Source of the DNA: Thinopyrum elongatum
Lineage: Eukaryota > Streptophyta > Magnoliopsida > Poales > Poaceae
Length of the DNA: 64,000 bases
Direction of reading: 5' to 3'
Assembly: GCA_011799875.1 (NCBI GenBank)
Contig: CM022302.1
Coordinates: 179,296,942-179,360,941, forward strand
In this document: one piece after another, positions 54,688-64,000 of the stretch
Numbering within the stretch: position 1 is the first letter of the stretch
Layout of the letters: each line of letters starts with the position of its first letter
Made by a program: the position numbers and the translations under genes
Notes under the pieces: model-generated
Databases searched by the model: none
What the model was told of the DNA's origin: nothing
What the model saw: only the letters and a program-made list of their open reading frames with translations

Positions 54688-55633
54688 TGTCGTGGTATCA
54701 CACGGCCACCTATGGGGCCGTCGGCCCCTTATGGTTCGGCAGGGGGAAGAGCACATTGCACAAAGAGCGAAAAGCATAGAGCAGCACGGCAACAATGACA
54801 TGGGCAGTTTTACCCAGGTTTGGGGCTGCCGCGAGGCGTAAAACCCTACTCCTGCTTTCGTGGAGTGATGAAAGGACCGTGCTGGAGACGCAGCGCTTTA
54901 GCCCGGCAAGGTCGCCTCGGGGTGAGAGCAACTACGCGCGTGCCAGCGTACAAGGGTCTGAATCCTTTCTAAGGTAGCCACGACCCTCCTTTTATAGGTC
55001 AAGGGGTCACCACAATGGCAAAACAGTCATTTATCCAATGATTAGACAGCCATAGTGCTATCATACCTAACTCTGCAGACAGGACAGGGCGCATTAAATG
55101 CACCGCTTAGTGTCACATTGTAGCGTAGCCCGGCAAGCCTTGCCGTGCCATTCAGCCACCTTTTTGCCTGTCCGCGCGACACGTCGCCTGGACGGGTGTC
55201 ATTAGGGGCGTTCTTCCTCAAAAATGGCCTACCACGTACCAAATAACAGCCACATAGTCACTTGGGGGCTCGACACCGCACCGATAGGTGACTTGTGTTG
55301 ATGTGAGGTGGAGCGGTGGAGCTTTGGCGGGGTAATCCACCCTTGGCGTCCCCGGCAAGCCTGCCGGGGGGGTCTTGAGGCTTGTCTTGGGGTAACCTCG
55401 ACCTCGCCAGGCTCGCCTGCCCGGCAAGGGAGGTTTTTCCTTAGTGATATCTTGCTTGTTTGGTTGGTCTTGGTCTTGTTGATCCGCCCTTTGATTTCTC
55501 AAAGAGCCATCTATTCCGCTTGGCCTTGTCTTGGAGGCTTGGTGCAGTTTGCTCTGTTGCTGTCGCGCCGGGGATCTGCCTGTCCGGGCACAAGTAAGGG
55601 GGAAACATGCACCCCTGTTTGTGTACCCCGACA
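54688..55633 (-). repeat. 5' LTR of the minus-strand retrotransposon
   Basis: Direct repeat of 48191-49137 with intact TG...CA ends. Followed by CTCTC, identical to the base run before the left LTR. Confidence 0.85.
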
Positions 55634-56857
55634 CTCTCTCTCTCTCTCTCTGTCTCTCTCTCTGTCTCTCTCTGTGTCCCAACCTATTTCCTATCCTTCA
55701 CTTATGTATGGATGTCGACCGATCTCCCTCAAGACATAGCTAGGTCTCTCCTTCTCAACACATATTCGAGTCGGTCTACCTCTCTAGTTAGGTCTCTGCC
55801 TCCCCCCCCCCCCCCCACACACACCCCCCTATACAGCAGCGCTCTAGTCGTGTCTCCCTGCCACACACAAACTTGCCCTGTGCCCTCTGACATTCTGGTA
55901 GGTCAGTCGCCCTATATCTTTGACGTGCACACACACAATTTCGATGGCTCTCTTCATGGATCTCGCACCCACACACTTGATCCTCTCTTCAACTCTATCG
56001 ATATCTATGACCCCTCCCTCTCTTCTCGTGGATCGCCCCCTCTATATATGATATAGATAGGCCTCTATTTCACACACATTGTATTGTGTCACATTTTTGT
56101 TTGAGATATCATCAACACATATCCTCTAACCTTTGTAGCTAGCACTAACTTTCTCTCGTGCATGCACACGCCCTCCTCGCCCTCCCCCTCCCTCAGCATT
56201 CTATCCATCGCGCACATTCATTATTTTCTTTAGGTCGTTCTCTCACGGTCTCCACAACTCCTTCTTTTCGACACACACCGATCGATAAACCTCTCTAGCG
56301 ATGTCTGCCTACCACATACACACACACACACTTTTCATCTCCTCCTTTCTCTGTCGATGCCTCATGTCTCTCATACGGTCCCACACGCGTGTAAACTCTC
56401 GCCCCTCTTTTCATCGAACTCACAATCGCACACTCCTTCCCCCTATGTAGTAGGCCTCTTGCACCACCTCCTAGCTCCATCCCTCTCTCTATATCCGTCT
56501 CTCTGGGCCTTATTTGCCTCTAACAAATGGATGTACACAGACCGATCACCCACTATACATATAGCTAGCTAGGTCGTTTATAACTCGTTTTCCCCGTGCG
56601 CCGAGCGATCTACCTCATTAGTTATGTCTCTCCCTTCCTCCGACACACAACAATTGATTTACCGATCTAGTTAGGTCTGCTTACCAAATACATATGGTCC
56701 CCTTCATCATCCATGCATGCCTCCGGACACATCTATCACGCACACGCACACACAGAAACACATCCCCCTCTCTTCTTGATATTGCAGTTGTACCCTCAGT
56801 TTGTCTAGTAGGCCTCTCCCACCATCTCCGAGAAGCAACTCCACCACCCCTCCGGCA

Positions 56858-56922
<65 letters not shown>

Positions 56923-57368
56923 ATCCAATTTCCCGTCCTTCACTTATGTATGGATGTCGACCAATCTCCCTCAAGACATAGCTATAGGTATCTCCTTCTC
57001 AACACATATACGAGTCGATCTACCTCTCTAGTTAGGTCTCTGCCTCCCCCCCCCCCCCCCCCACACACACACACCGATACATCGAGCACTCTAGTCATGT
57101 CTCATTGCCACACACAAACTTGCCCTCTGCCCTCTGACGTTCCGGTAGGTCAGTCGCCCTATATCTTTGACGTGCACACACACAATTTTGATGGCTCTCT
57201 TCATCGATCTCGCACCCACACACTTGATCCTCTCTTTGACTCTATCGATATCTATTACCCCTCCCTCTCTTCTCGTGGATCGCCCTCTCTATATATGATA
57301 TAGATAGGCCTCTATTTCACACACATTGCATGTGTCAAATTTTTGTTTGAGATATCATCAACACATAT
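55634..57368. repeat. ~1.26-kb tandem duplication, unit 1 remainder and full unit 2
   Basis: 55634-56122 completes unit 1; unit 2 is 56123 to about 57368. Matching landmarks between units include CTTCACTTATGTATGGATGT (55696, 56938), a poly-C run (55803, 57047), CTATATCTTTGACGTGCACA and the closing ATATCATCAACACATAT (56106, 57352). The duplication predates the LTR insertion, which split only unit 1. A minor CT/TG microsatellite expansion distinguishes unit 2. Confidence 0.82.
56857..56919. repeat. Compound (CT)n(TG)n microsatellite
   Basis: About nine CT units followed by about 22 TG units. In unit 1 of the duplication the same place is the CTCTC target where the LTR element inserted. Hypervariable length is expected. 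Confidence 0.95.
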
Positions 57369-59149
57369 TCCCACAAATACATTCACGAAATCACCCCCCT
57401 CCCCCTAACAAAAAACAATCACGAACCCACATGCCATCTCTCTAGGTTTGTATCTCTCTCACACACACCCACGTAGGTGGGGGACGTGCACGAAGAGAAG
57501 AGGTGCACGCACGGCGCACGTACTCCTGTCTCTTTCCCAACCACACCCGTGCGGGTACATGGTGGAGCTCATTTCTGTACGAAAAGGCAGCCCACGTGGT
57601 AATTTGACACGTATACTAGTTGTCCACTTGATGGAGGATCGTGCACCATGGGTGAACAAGCAAATTGCGACTTGACGCGTTATTTAAAAAAAAGAGGCAA
57701 ACCATGTGGGGCCCACCTTAGAGGCAAGGCTCTATACACTGGAGATGCTCTGTATTACTTTTGATGTGTCCCGTCAACTCACAGAACGAGGAGAAGCTTG
57801 CTTAGTACGCCCTCTCCCCTGCCCACGGGCACGGTGGCTCGCAGAGTCGCAGGATGAGGAGAAGCTTGCTTACTATGCCTACGCCCACTCCCTCGCCCAC
57901 GTGCGCAGTGGCTCGCAGGACGAGGAGAAAATTTTACTACTCCCTCCGTTAGACGTATATACTCCTCGTCCCTACCTTGGTTAGAGAGATTATCATATTG
58001 TTTGAAATATATGTCTTTTAGCAGATTTCAATATGAACTACTAGTACATACTCCAAACACTGATGTATATAGACGTATTTTAGAGTGTAGATTCACTCAT
58101 TTTGCTCTGTATGTAGTCCATATTGAAACGGACGTAGTAGTACGCACTCTCCCTCGCCCCTCGACCCTCACCCACGTGGTGGACGTGCAGCAATTCATTC
58201 AGTCTCAGATAGCCAGAACCATATATTGTAGTACCATCATTGCTCGACTTCCCGAAGAGGCAAAGAGCCAAGCGCAAGGTTAATATTTTTTAGATGCCAA
58301 GCGCAAGGTTTATAGGAGAACGAGTAGTAGTAGTACTAGTAGTACGTACTGTATGGAGGAAGAAGGCAACAAGAATGTATGTTTTGCGTGACAGTCTCTT
58401 CTTACAGGACGTGCTAGACCTAGTGGACCTCATTGTTGCAATGGGAGTATCATAGATGGCACGACTAAGAGTGGTGGGCAGCGGGAATAATATTCAGAGC
58501 TGCTTAGTCTTAAACCCCATGAAGAAGTCCCATCGAAAGGAATAGCCATCCTCTACACGTGCTCCTATGTAAAATGAGTAAATGAGACAAAAAGAGAAAT
58601 AGACAAAGTAAAAAAATCACCAGCCTTAGAGCCAGCCCTATTGTATCAGTGAATGATATTTCTACGTCGTGATTAACATGGCTATCTTATTAACCATGCT
58701 GCGGAGGTAGCAGCGGATTTTTATTTATTTGCGGAGGTAGCAGCGGATGGATATTCAACGAGGAGTGAAATGATGGCTGCTTCCTCGGTTAAACATAGAG
58801 AAAGGTGGGCCTCGTGATTTGACGGCTCATTAGTCATTATTACTGCCTATACTCTTTGCCCATATAATAACCGCATGGTAGCGTAGTTGGCTATACTTTT
58901 AATAACCATGCTCGAAGAGAAGAGGTGCACGCACCCATGCACGTACTAGTAGCACTCTTTGCGTCTTCCCCAATGACACACATGACACGATGGAGCTCAT
59001 TTCTGTACGATGATGCAGCCCACATGATAATTTGATGCGTCTAGTAGTAGTTACTCACTTAATGGAGGGTCGGGAACCATGCATGAACGGTGCCGCATTA
59101 TTTAGAAATAAAGTTTTATTTCTTCAGTGGCACGTACGCAGTATAAATA
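57369..59149. other. Spacer with MITE remnants, no gene supported
   Basis: 57940-58140 starts CTACTCCCTCCGTTAGACG and contains AGACGTATTTTAGAGTGTAG and TATGTAGTCCATATTGAAAC, a rearranged Stowaway remnant. 57480-57660 and 58915-59090 are paralogous blocks (GAAGAGAAGAGGTGCACGCAC, GATGGAGCTCATTTCTGTACGA, ATAATTTGA). 58813 holds a copy of the GATTTGACGGCTCATTAG repeat. Short frames such as 57706 and 58002 fall in these repeats. Confidence 0.55.
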
Positions 59150-59830
59150 GGTTCATATGGAGAGAAAAAGAAACCGCTCCACTATATACATAGCGGTTGC
59201 TCTCTTCACACTCTCTCGCACAAAATGACAGTGGCCACGTCTCTAACATCTGGGCAGATCACGTCCACCGGGGGAAGGGGTGGATGCTTTGTGTAGATGC
59301 GGTCGCCGTCGCCGACGGCGAAAACCCACTGTCGGCGCGTCCCGATCAGGGGTCCCCGCTGTTCTCTCTCACAAAGCCGATGCGGTTGCCTTCGTCCCTT
59401 GCTCACTGCCGCGATGTGGGAAGTTGCCGCCTCCTACCGCCCTCCTCTAAGCTAGCTACATCCCGACATCCCTCAGGTACAACTTCCTTTACAGCCGGCT
59501 TGCACCACTGCCCCAGCTGCCCACATCGCTCCATGTGGATATTTCTCTACTTCTTTGCCCCGCACGTACCTCTACTAGGTTCTACTGTATTTGTGATGAG
59601 TTTATGTCTCATAAAAACTAGTCCCACTAGTCTTATTCTAATCACACTTCAATTTCTTTGCCATAGGGATGCTCAGCTCGATTTTAGTGAAACTGCACAA
59701 AATGATCCGATGGTCAAAGGGTTGCAAACTTCATTCCTTCGGAAGGTTCAACCTCACCAGCAAATTAAAGCCTGGTTAGGGTTTAGGGTTCAAGGCCTAG
59801 GGACTGCATGGATCATTTTTTCTTTAGCTG
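59150..59830 (+). pseudogene. Gene 2 5' module, extra partial copy in E1
   Basis: TATA-like CTATATACATAG (59179), CTCTCTTCACACTCTCTCGC (59201), a GC-rich leader exon and a donor CCTCAGGTACAAC (59474) parallel 61518-61920 and the minus-strand E2 copy. Near 59667 an acceptor-like CCATAGGGATGCTC leads into GATTTTAGTGAAACTGCACA, the recurrent short exon-like unit. It is truncated by a Stowaway-type element at 59831. Confidence 0.5.
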
Positions 59831-59919
59831 TCTCTATTCCAAAGTAAGTGTCAACTTTAGTATAACTTTGTACTAAAGTTGGCATAAAGTTGAGACACTT
59901 ATTTTGGAATGGAGGGTGT
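59831..59919. mobile_element. Stowaway-type MITE remnant, ~89 bp
   Basis: CTCTATTCCAAAGTAAGTGTC at the left mirrors AGACACTTATTTTGGAATGGAG at the right, with TTTAGTATAACTTTGTACTAAAG between, the usual fold of a common Triticeae Stowaway. Terminal bases have drifted. Confidence 0.7.
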
Positions 59920-61509
59920 ATTGGCTATGATTTGTGAATCATTGAGATGCAATAGCATGCATGTTAGTCTCCTTTGTATTTGATGGAATGTTGCAACGGG
60001 GCAACCTTGGATGCAAGATAAATGAAACAGAAGCTGAAAGCTACATAGCATTGTACATTTTTCGCTGCTTTCATGTTTTCGCTGAGCTGCCGTGTTTTCG
60101 CTGATTTCGCACTCCTCCACTGTAAGAGTGGAGAAAATTGTAAAGAGTGGAGACGCTCTACCTCCTTTCGCCGAAACGTGGGACATCCAGCATCCGGTGC
60201 ATGTGTCATGCACCAAAGTAAAGTGTACAGTGCAAGTGAGACGCAGCACCGTCGTACCACCTCAGTAATAATGACCAATGGGCCGTCAAATCACATAGAC
60301 CCGGCAGTAAGTTGGACGGACGAAGAAACCATCACTCTTCGTTGAATCCGCTTCTCCCTTCAATGTATGCGCCGGTGAGAGGTCGCGTCTGCTCTGCCCG
60401 GGCATGAATGCGGCACCGATTCTCTGGAGCGGCGCTAACCGTTTCGGGCGGGAAGCACGCGCGGGCGATGGAGGGGCCTTGGGTGGGCCAGGGTGGTCAG
60501 GAGCGGGCGTGGCAGCTGTCCCGACCGGACGCCCGGAAACGAGAGGATGCACCGACTCTCGCGGCTTCGTAGTTAGTACGTAGTACTACACACCATCTCT
60601 CTGTAGGTCGATGTGTCGCTCTCTCTAACACACACACACGCTGTTAAAAAAACACACACACGCACACATAGGTTCATAGAATAGGAATATCATGGGAGTG
60701 GGAAGCCACAGGAAGTGAGATAAATGGAGTACGTACAAGAAGAGAAGGGGTACATGCACGTCCGTCGGAGACACAGTCACTGCCTCGCACTATAGCGTTT
60801 AGAACACATAAAAAAAGAAGCCAGTAATATTTTTTTTTGTTGGCATGTATTAGCAGTTCACTACTTCCCGTCTAAAGAAACCAACTAGTGCATGTAACCA
60901 TTCCTACTCATTTAGTGGTCGTCCATGAATATATTGTAATTAATGCAGATTAATGTTTGAGTAATTTTGTAAACTACGAGACGGAGTACATTTCTCCACT
61001 CATCACCTGCCTTGATTGATGAGATTTCAAATTTAAGCCCTATAAACCGGAAAGGAGGGAGTAGTTAAAAATTTTGGTCAAACTTTGACAAAAAATATAT
61101 GACATGGCATAAAAACCTGGACGGAGGTAGTAGTATGAGATACGGTGGCACACTGACTTAGGTCGAATACAAGTGCCCGCTCATTATTGGAAGAGAGGAA
61201 AGTGTACATACAAAGTAATTAAAATTGAATTTCTCGAAAATATTTAAAATTGGAGGATGGTGCAGCCCACCTTTCCGATATTTTGATCGTGTGTGGTTCA
61301 GTTGTTGTTCACTTCGTAGGGTCTTGTACCACATGTGAACAATAGTAAGCACGACCGGGAGGCGTGCAACACTAATTGCGAGTTGACTCCTTCGAGCGTT
61401 AAATTTGCTTCACGTACTAGTATTGCCCTAGTATTTTTCTTCACTACGTTAAATAAAGAGTTCCGTTTCATGCACAATTTAAAATGATTTTTATGGAGAG
61501 AAAAAGAAA
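59920..61509. other. Dispersed repeats and MITE fragments
   Basis: 60060-60345 contains inverted relatives of the 35.0-35.3 kb block (CACTCCTCCACTGTAAGAGTGG, GACCAATGGGCCGTCAAATCA, CATCACTCTTCGTTGAATCCG). 60373-60545 matches 32066-32180. CA-rich microsatellites occur at 60630-60665. Two Stowaway terminal fragments are at about 61040-61060 and 61110-61130 (GGAGGGAGTAG, GGACGGAGGTAG). No gene. Confidence 0.55.
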
Positions 61510-61640
61510 ACCACTCCAACTATATACGCTGCATCCTCGGCGCTTGTTTTCTAGGGTTTGCTCTCTTCACACTCTCTCTCCACTATATATACATGCTGGA
61601 GCCTCAACGCTTGTAGTTGCTCTCTTCACACTCTCTCACC
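61510..61640 (+). promoter_or_regulatory. Duplicated core promoter of gene 2
   Basis: Two ~60-bp copies, each with a TATATA box, GCATCCTCGGCGCTTG or GGAGCCTCAACGCTTG, and CTCTCTTCACACTCTCT (61561 and 61620). The single E2 and 59-kb copies have only one such block. Confidence 0.55.
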
Positions 61641-64000
61641 CTCTCCAGATCTAAACAAGACTGCGTTGGTCTCTCTCTCTCTCCCCTCACTGCTGGTCAA
61701 AGAGCCGGCAGGATCCCATCCGCCAGGGAAGGGAAGGAGGCTTAATGCTGTCGCCGTCGGCGAGGGAGGGAATCCACTACTGGCGCAGCTGTTCTCTTTC
61801 ACCCAGCGATGACGCGGGAGGGCCTCCGACCCCTTCTTCCTCACTGCCATACATAGTGTGGGCAGATCGGCCTCCGGCCGCCCACTGAGCCACACCCCGA
61901 GAACCTTAAGGTATAATTTACTTAATCCACATGCATTGCTCTAGCTGCATGTGGATTTTTTCCGCTTCTGCACTTGAATCTAGGTGTTGGATCAAACAGG
62001 AAAGTAGTGGGGAAAGTTGTATAGCATGAATCTAGGATGTGGTTCAAAGAGGAAAGGAAGGGGGGAAAGTAGTACAGACTGGCTATCCAGCACCTACGTT
62101 GGTCGAAAAGGGAAAACAATGACAAACGTAGTATGCACATCTGTAACGAACTGATCTTTCTATGGGTGGGGGACAAGGCTGTAGAGTTTGCTGCCCTCAC
62201 ATAGGGAAAGGTCTCTAAAGATAACAAAACTGGGACCAACACAAATATGCTCCTTGGTTGTTTGTTCTTTGTTGCAACAGACTGTGCATCACCCCTTTAT
62301 ACATTGGTAGATGCACATGGTGCTGGTGAGTCCACTGTCCCGTACAACTCTTTAGCTGTTGTTAATCTAATAATGCCACTGGAAAATTGAAGCAATGCCA
62401 CAGTTAAAAGCAAATTACATGCTTAACGAATTTTATTGTTAATATGAATCAATGCCACTGTTTGAGAAATGCTACTGTCTTGCTTTCTTTCCCATTTAGA
62501 TAAGTAAGATGCTTCTTTTTGTGGGCTTCTGTGTCATCCACCGTTATTGACCAGTAATTGTTTCCTTTGCACCTCTGTGTAAACAGGGTTATCTACTTCA
62601 CCTTGTTGCTATTGCGACCTTTTGTTGCACAGCACAAAACACTTTTGCTTTAAGAGTGTTTTGTACAGTTCAACCAAAATGTCACACCGACAATGTTGCT
62701 TGATTGCTTGATCTTAGTGGAACTGCACAAGAGGAGATCTGACTTCCTATCTGTGTTGGCAAATTTGTTTCAGATCTTCTTCTTGTGAGTTGTTTGAATT
62801 CCGCATCATGAGAGGTCAGTAATGGCCTTCTTCCACATGATTGTGCAGTGTGCTTTCATATTTTTTGCTACTTATACGGTAATGTTGCTTGATTTTAGTG
62901 AACTGCACAAAAGGAGACCAGACTTCCAATTTGTATGTGCACCGTAATATCCCATTGAGGTAAGATAATGATATTTCACAACTGTTGGCCTGTATTTTGC
63001 TACTGTCATCAGAAAAGTAATGTTGTTGTTTAGTGCTATACTTGTGCTCCCTAATTGACATGCCAAATCTTACATTGAAGGCGAAGCTTGTCTGTTATTG
63101 AACCAAGTGATGAAGGGGAAGAACAAGCGGAAGAAGAACAAAAATCAACTCCCGGTGCTGTAATGAAGCACTGGAACTGTGATGACACAAGTAATGATAT
63201 AGTTTTGCATCTTAATTTATTGCTATGGTTGGAACAAGCAATTGTTTTGCCACTGTGATTTGATGCCACTCTTAATGTACTATGTAATTATCTCTACTTG
63301 TGCAAACAGGGATCTTGTTTGAAGATAACATATATTTTAGTGGAACTGCACAAGAAGATGTTGGAAACATTAAACTAATCGAGGAGTTTATAGTAAGCAT
63401 GGCAACCACAGTAGATGATAATGGATGGTTCCAGAGAAGTGCTTCATCTGCATGCTCTACACAAAAGCCTCCTGACAAAGGTTGGTACTGGCCCACGGAT
63501 TTCATCCATATGATTGAGCTTTGTCATCTCTATTGGTGTTGTGCTACTGTTTAGCTACTGTCATGAGAAAGTGGTATCGTTTCGCATGTTAATCTAAGGC
63601 TGCTAATAAATTGATGCACCAGTTTGCCACCGTTATAGCCACTGATAAAATTAAGTAACAATACAGTTCAAGTTGAGCTGCTGTGTTTGGTATCATATCA
63701 TTTCCTATGAGGACAATGAGGATGCATCTCTTTGTGACTATACATTTCATCAGTTGCTCCCTTTGTTAATGTAATGGCTATTTTAAATATTTCCTTTCCT
63801 TTTTTTCGAGCAAACAGGGATGCTAGCATTTAGTTGTTCTCTTGTCTTTGCACAATAGGATCCTCCTCCTCTGAAGAAGAATATGGAGTACATGAAGTGC
63901 CTAGTTCTGATTATGCCAGGATGAAGAAGCCCAGTCTATCTTCTCATCAGAAGGAGCAGTTGAAGGATGGTTACATTACTCCCCACAAGACCAAACTAAC
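61510..64000 (+). CDS. Gene 2 of the dual-gene CACTA family, E1 copy (5' part, runs off the window)
   Basis: Tandem promoter-like blocks (TATATA at 61519 and about 61585), a GC-rich leader exon sharing TCTCCAGATCTAAACAAGA with the E2 copy, and a donor near 61910. Recognisable exons are 63081-63190, 63310-63480 and 63859 onward, separated by introns with GT/AG borders. Copies of the TTAGTGGAACTGCACAA unit lie at about 62716, 62893 and 63339. The later exons are acidic; the last (SSSSEEEYGVHEVPSSDYAR, then SLSSHQKEQLKDGYITPHKT) recalls, from memory only, the linker regions of grass B3/REM proteins. That suggestion is weak. Broken or intact status cannot be judged because the 3' half is missing. 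Confidence 0.45.
63081..63190 (+). CDS. Gene 2 (E1 copy) acidic exon
   Basis: Acceptor CATTGAAG/GCGAAG, donor GACACAA/GTAATG. Open in the frame reading RSLSVIEPSDEGEEQAEEEQ and then KSTPGAVMKHWNCDDTS. The acidic run parallels HEEEDEEEEE in the E2 copy. Confidence 0.5.
63310..63480 (+). CDS. Gene 2 (E1 copy) exon with GTAQ motif
   Basis: Acceptor GCAAACAG/GGATCT, donor GACAAAG/GTTGG; 171 nt, open. It reads ILFEDNIYFSGTAQEDVGNI and then KLIEEFIVSMATTVDD. It incorporates the recurrent unit TTTTAGTGGAACTGCACAAG, seen elsewhere in both gene 2 copies in similar GGGATGCTC contexts. Confidence 0.55.
63859..64000 (+). CDS. Gene 2 (E1 copy) exon cut by window end
   Basis: Acceptor CACAATAG/GATCC. The frame is open to the last base, starts with a Ser/Glu cluster and continues with ARMKKPSLSSHQKEQLKDGY. 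See the gene entry for the tentative B3/REM comparison. Confidence 0.45.

Larger units (their letters stand above)
48191..55633 (-). mobile_element. LTR retrotransposon, Tat-lineage type, minus orientation, without gag-pol
   Basis: Two direct repeats, 48191-49137 and 54688-55633 (947 and 946 bp), flanked by CTCTC (48186-48190 and 55634-55638). On the minus strand the LTR starts TGTCGGGGTACACAAAC and ends CCACGACA (CCACGATA in the left copy). Next to the right LTR, on the minus strand, is TTTGGCGCGCGAGGTAGG, a plausible primer-binding site, and by the left LTR CCCGGGGGCTTA, a polypurine tract, so the element runs right to left. The interior lacks reverse transcriptase and integrase but carries a large antisense gene. 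LTRs differ at perhaps 8% of positions by eye, so the insertion is not recent. The lineage is inferred from the PBS and the antisense gene. Confidence 0.85.
46867..64000 (+). mobile_element. CACTA element E1, right portion (continues past window end)
   Basis: Begins with the second TTA of the E2 duplication. It contains the AT-rich and CT/CA-rich spacer that mirrors the E2 interior, a nested LTR retrotransposon, MITE remnants and gene 2 on the plus strand. By analogy with E2, where the gene 2 5' end lies about 8.9 kb from the type-2 terminus, the E1 right end should lie roughly 6-7 kb beyond 64000, with a GTG duplication. That prediction is inference. Confidence 0.7.

Noticed and set aside
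60625..60670. CA-rich repeats considered as a CRISPR-like or telomeric array.
   Set aside because: Simple microsatellite in a plant genome; no spacer structure or telomere motif.

Overview
The window is intergenic DNA of a large grass genome, most likely Triticeae (wheat, Aegilops or barley group). The evidence is an Athila-type Ty3/gypsy polyprotein, very large CACTA transposons with CACTAC termini, Stowaway MITEs flanked by TA, a 5S-derived repeat of Cassandra type, and a Tat-lineage LTR element carrying an antisense extra gene. I see no intact ordinary housekeeping gene, no tRNA array, no CRISPR and nothing prokaryotic. Introns, GT/AG borders and TATA boxes are all of plant type.

Layout. 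1-3126: 3' part of an Athila pol on the minus strand (reverse transcriptase, RNase H, integrase), broken by stops and cut at 3126. 3127-10830: left part of a first CACTA element (E0) with an 84-bp subterminal array, two small plus-strand genes, a ~500-bp tandem repeat, a 5S-like unit and further tandem duplications. 10831-18864: left part of a second CACTA element (E1). 18865-46866: a complete 28.0-kb CACTA element (E2) bounded by a TTA duplication. 46867-64000: E1 resumes and runs off the window end, interrupted by a 7.4-kb LTR retrotransposon (48191-55633, duplication CTCTC) that landed in the first copy of a ~1.26-kb tandem duplication.

The key reading is that E1 and E2 belong to one dual-gene CACTA family and that E2 is inserted inside E1 in reverse orientation. 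Each element has a type-1 end and a type-2 end with different subterminal sequence. Beside each end lies its own gene, transcribed outward. Gene 1 lies at 12381-18220 (-) in E1 and 40127-45191 (+) in E2. Gene 2 lies at 23700-27740 (-) in E2 and from 61510 (+) in E1, with an extra copy of its 5' module at 59150. The GA/GT-rich spacer of E2 (37.3-39.5 kb) reappears as CT/CA-rich sequence in E1 (46.9-57.4 kb), as an inverted copy should. No TNPD/TNP2-type CACTA transposase is visible, so both look non-autonomous.

E2 also holds captured or secondary cargo: a PLATZ zinc-finger exon inside gene 2, two 261-bp Helitron-like elements in opposite orientations, a 1.38-kb MULE with a perfect 9-bp target duplication, Stowaway MITEs and several hypothetical ORFs. 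Most coding sequence is decayed. The most gene-like intact ORFs are 4098-4757, 5557-6135 and 34240-34626, none of which I can assign a function.
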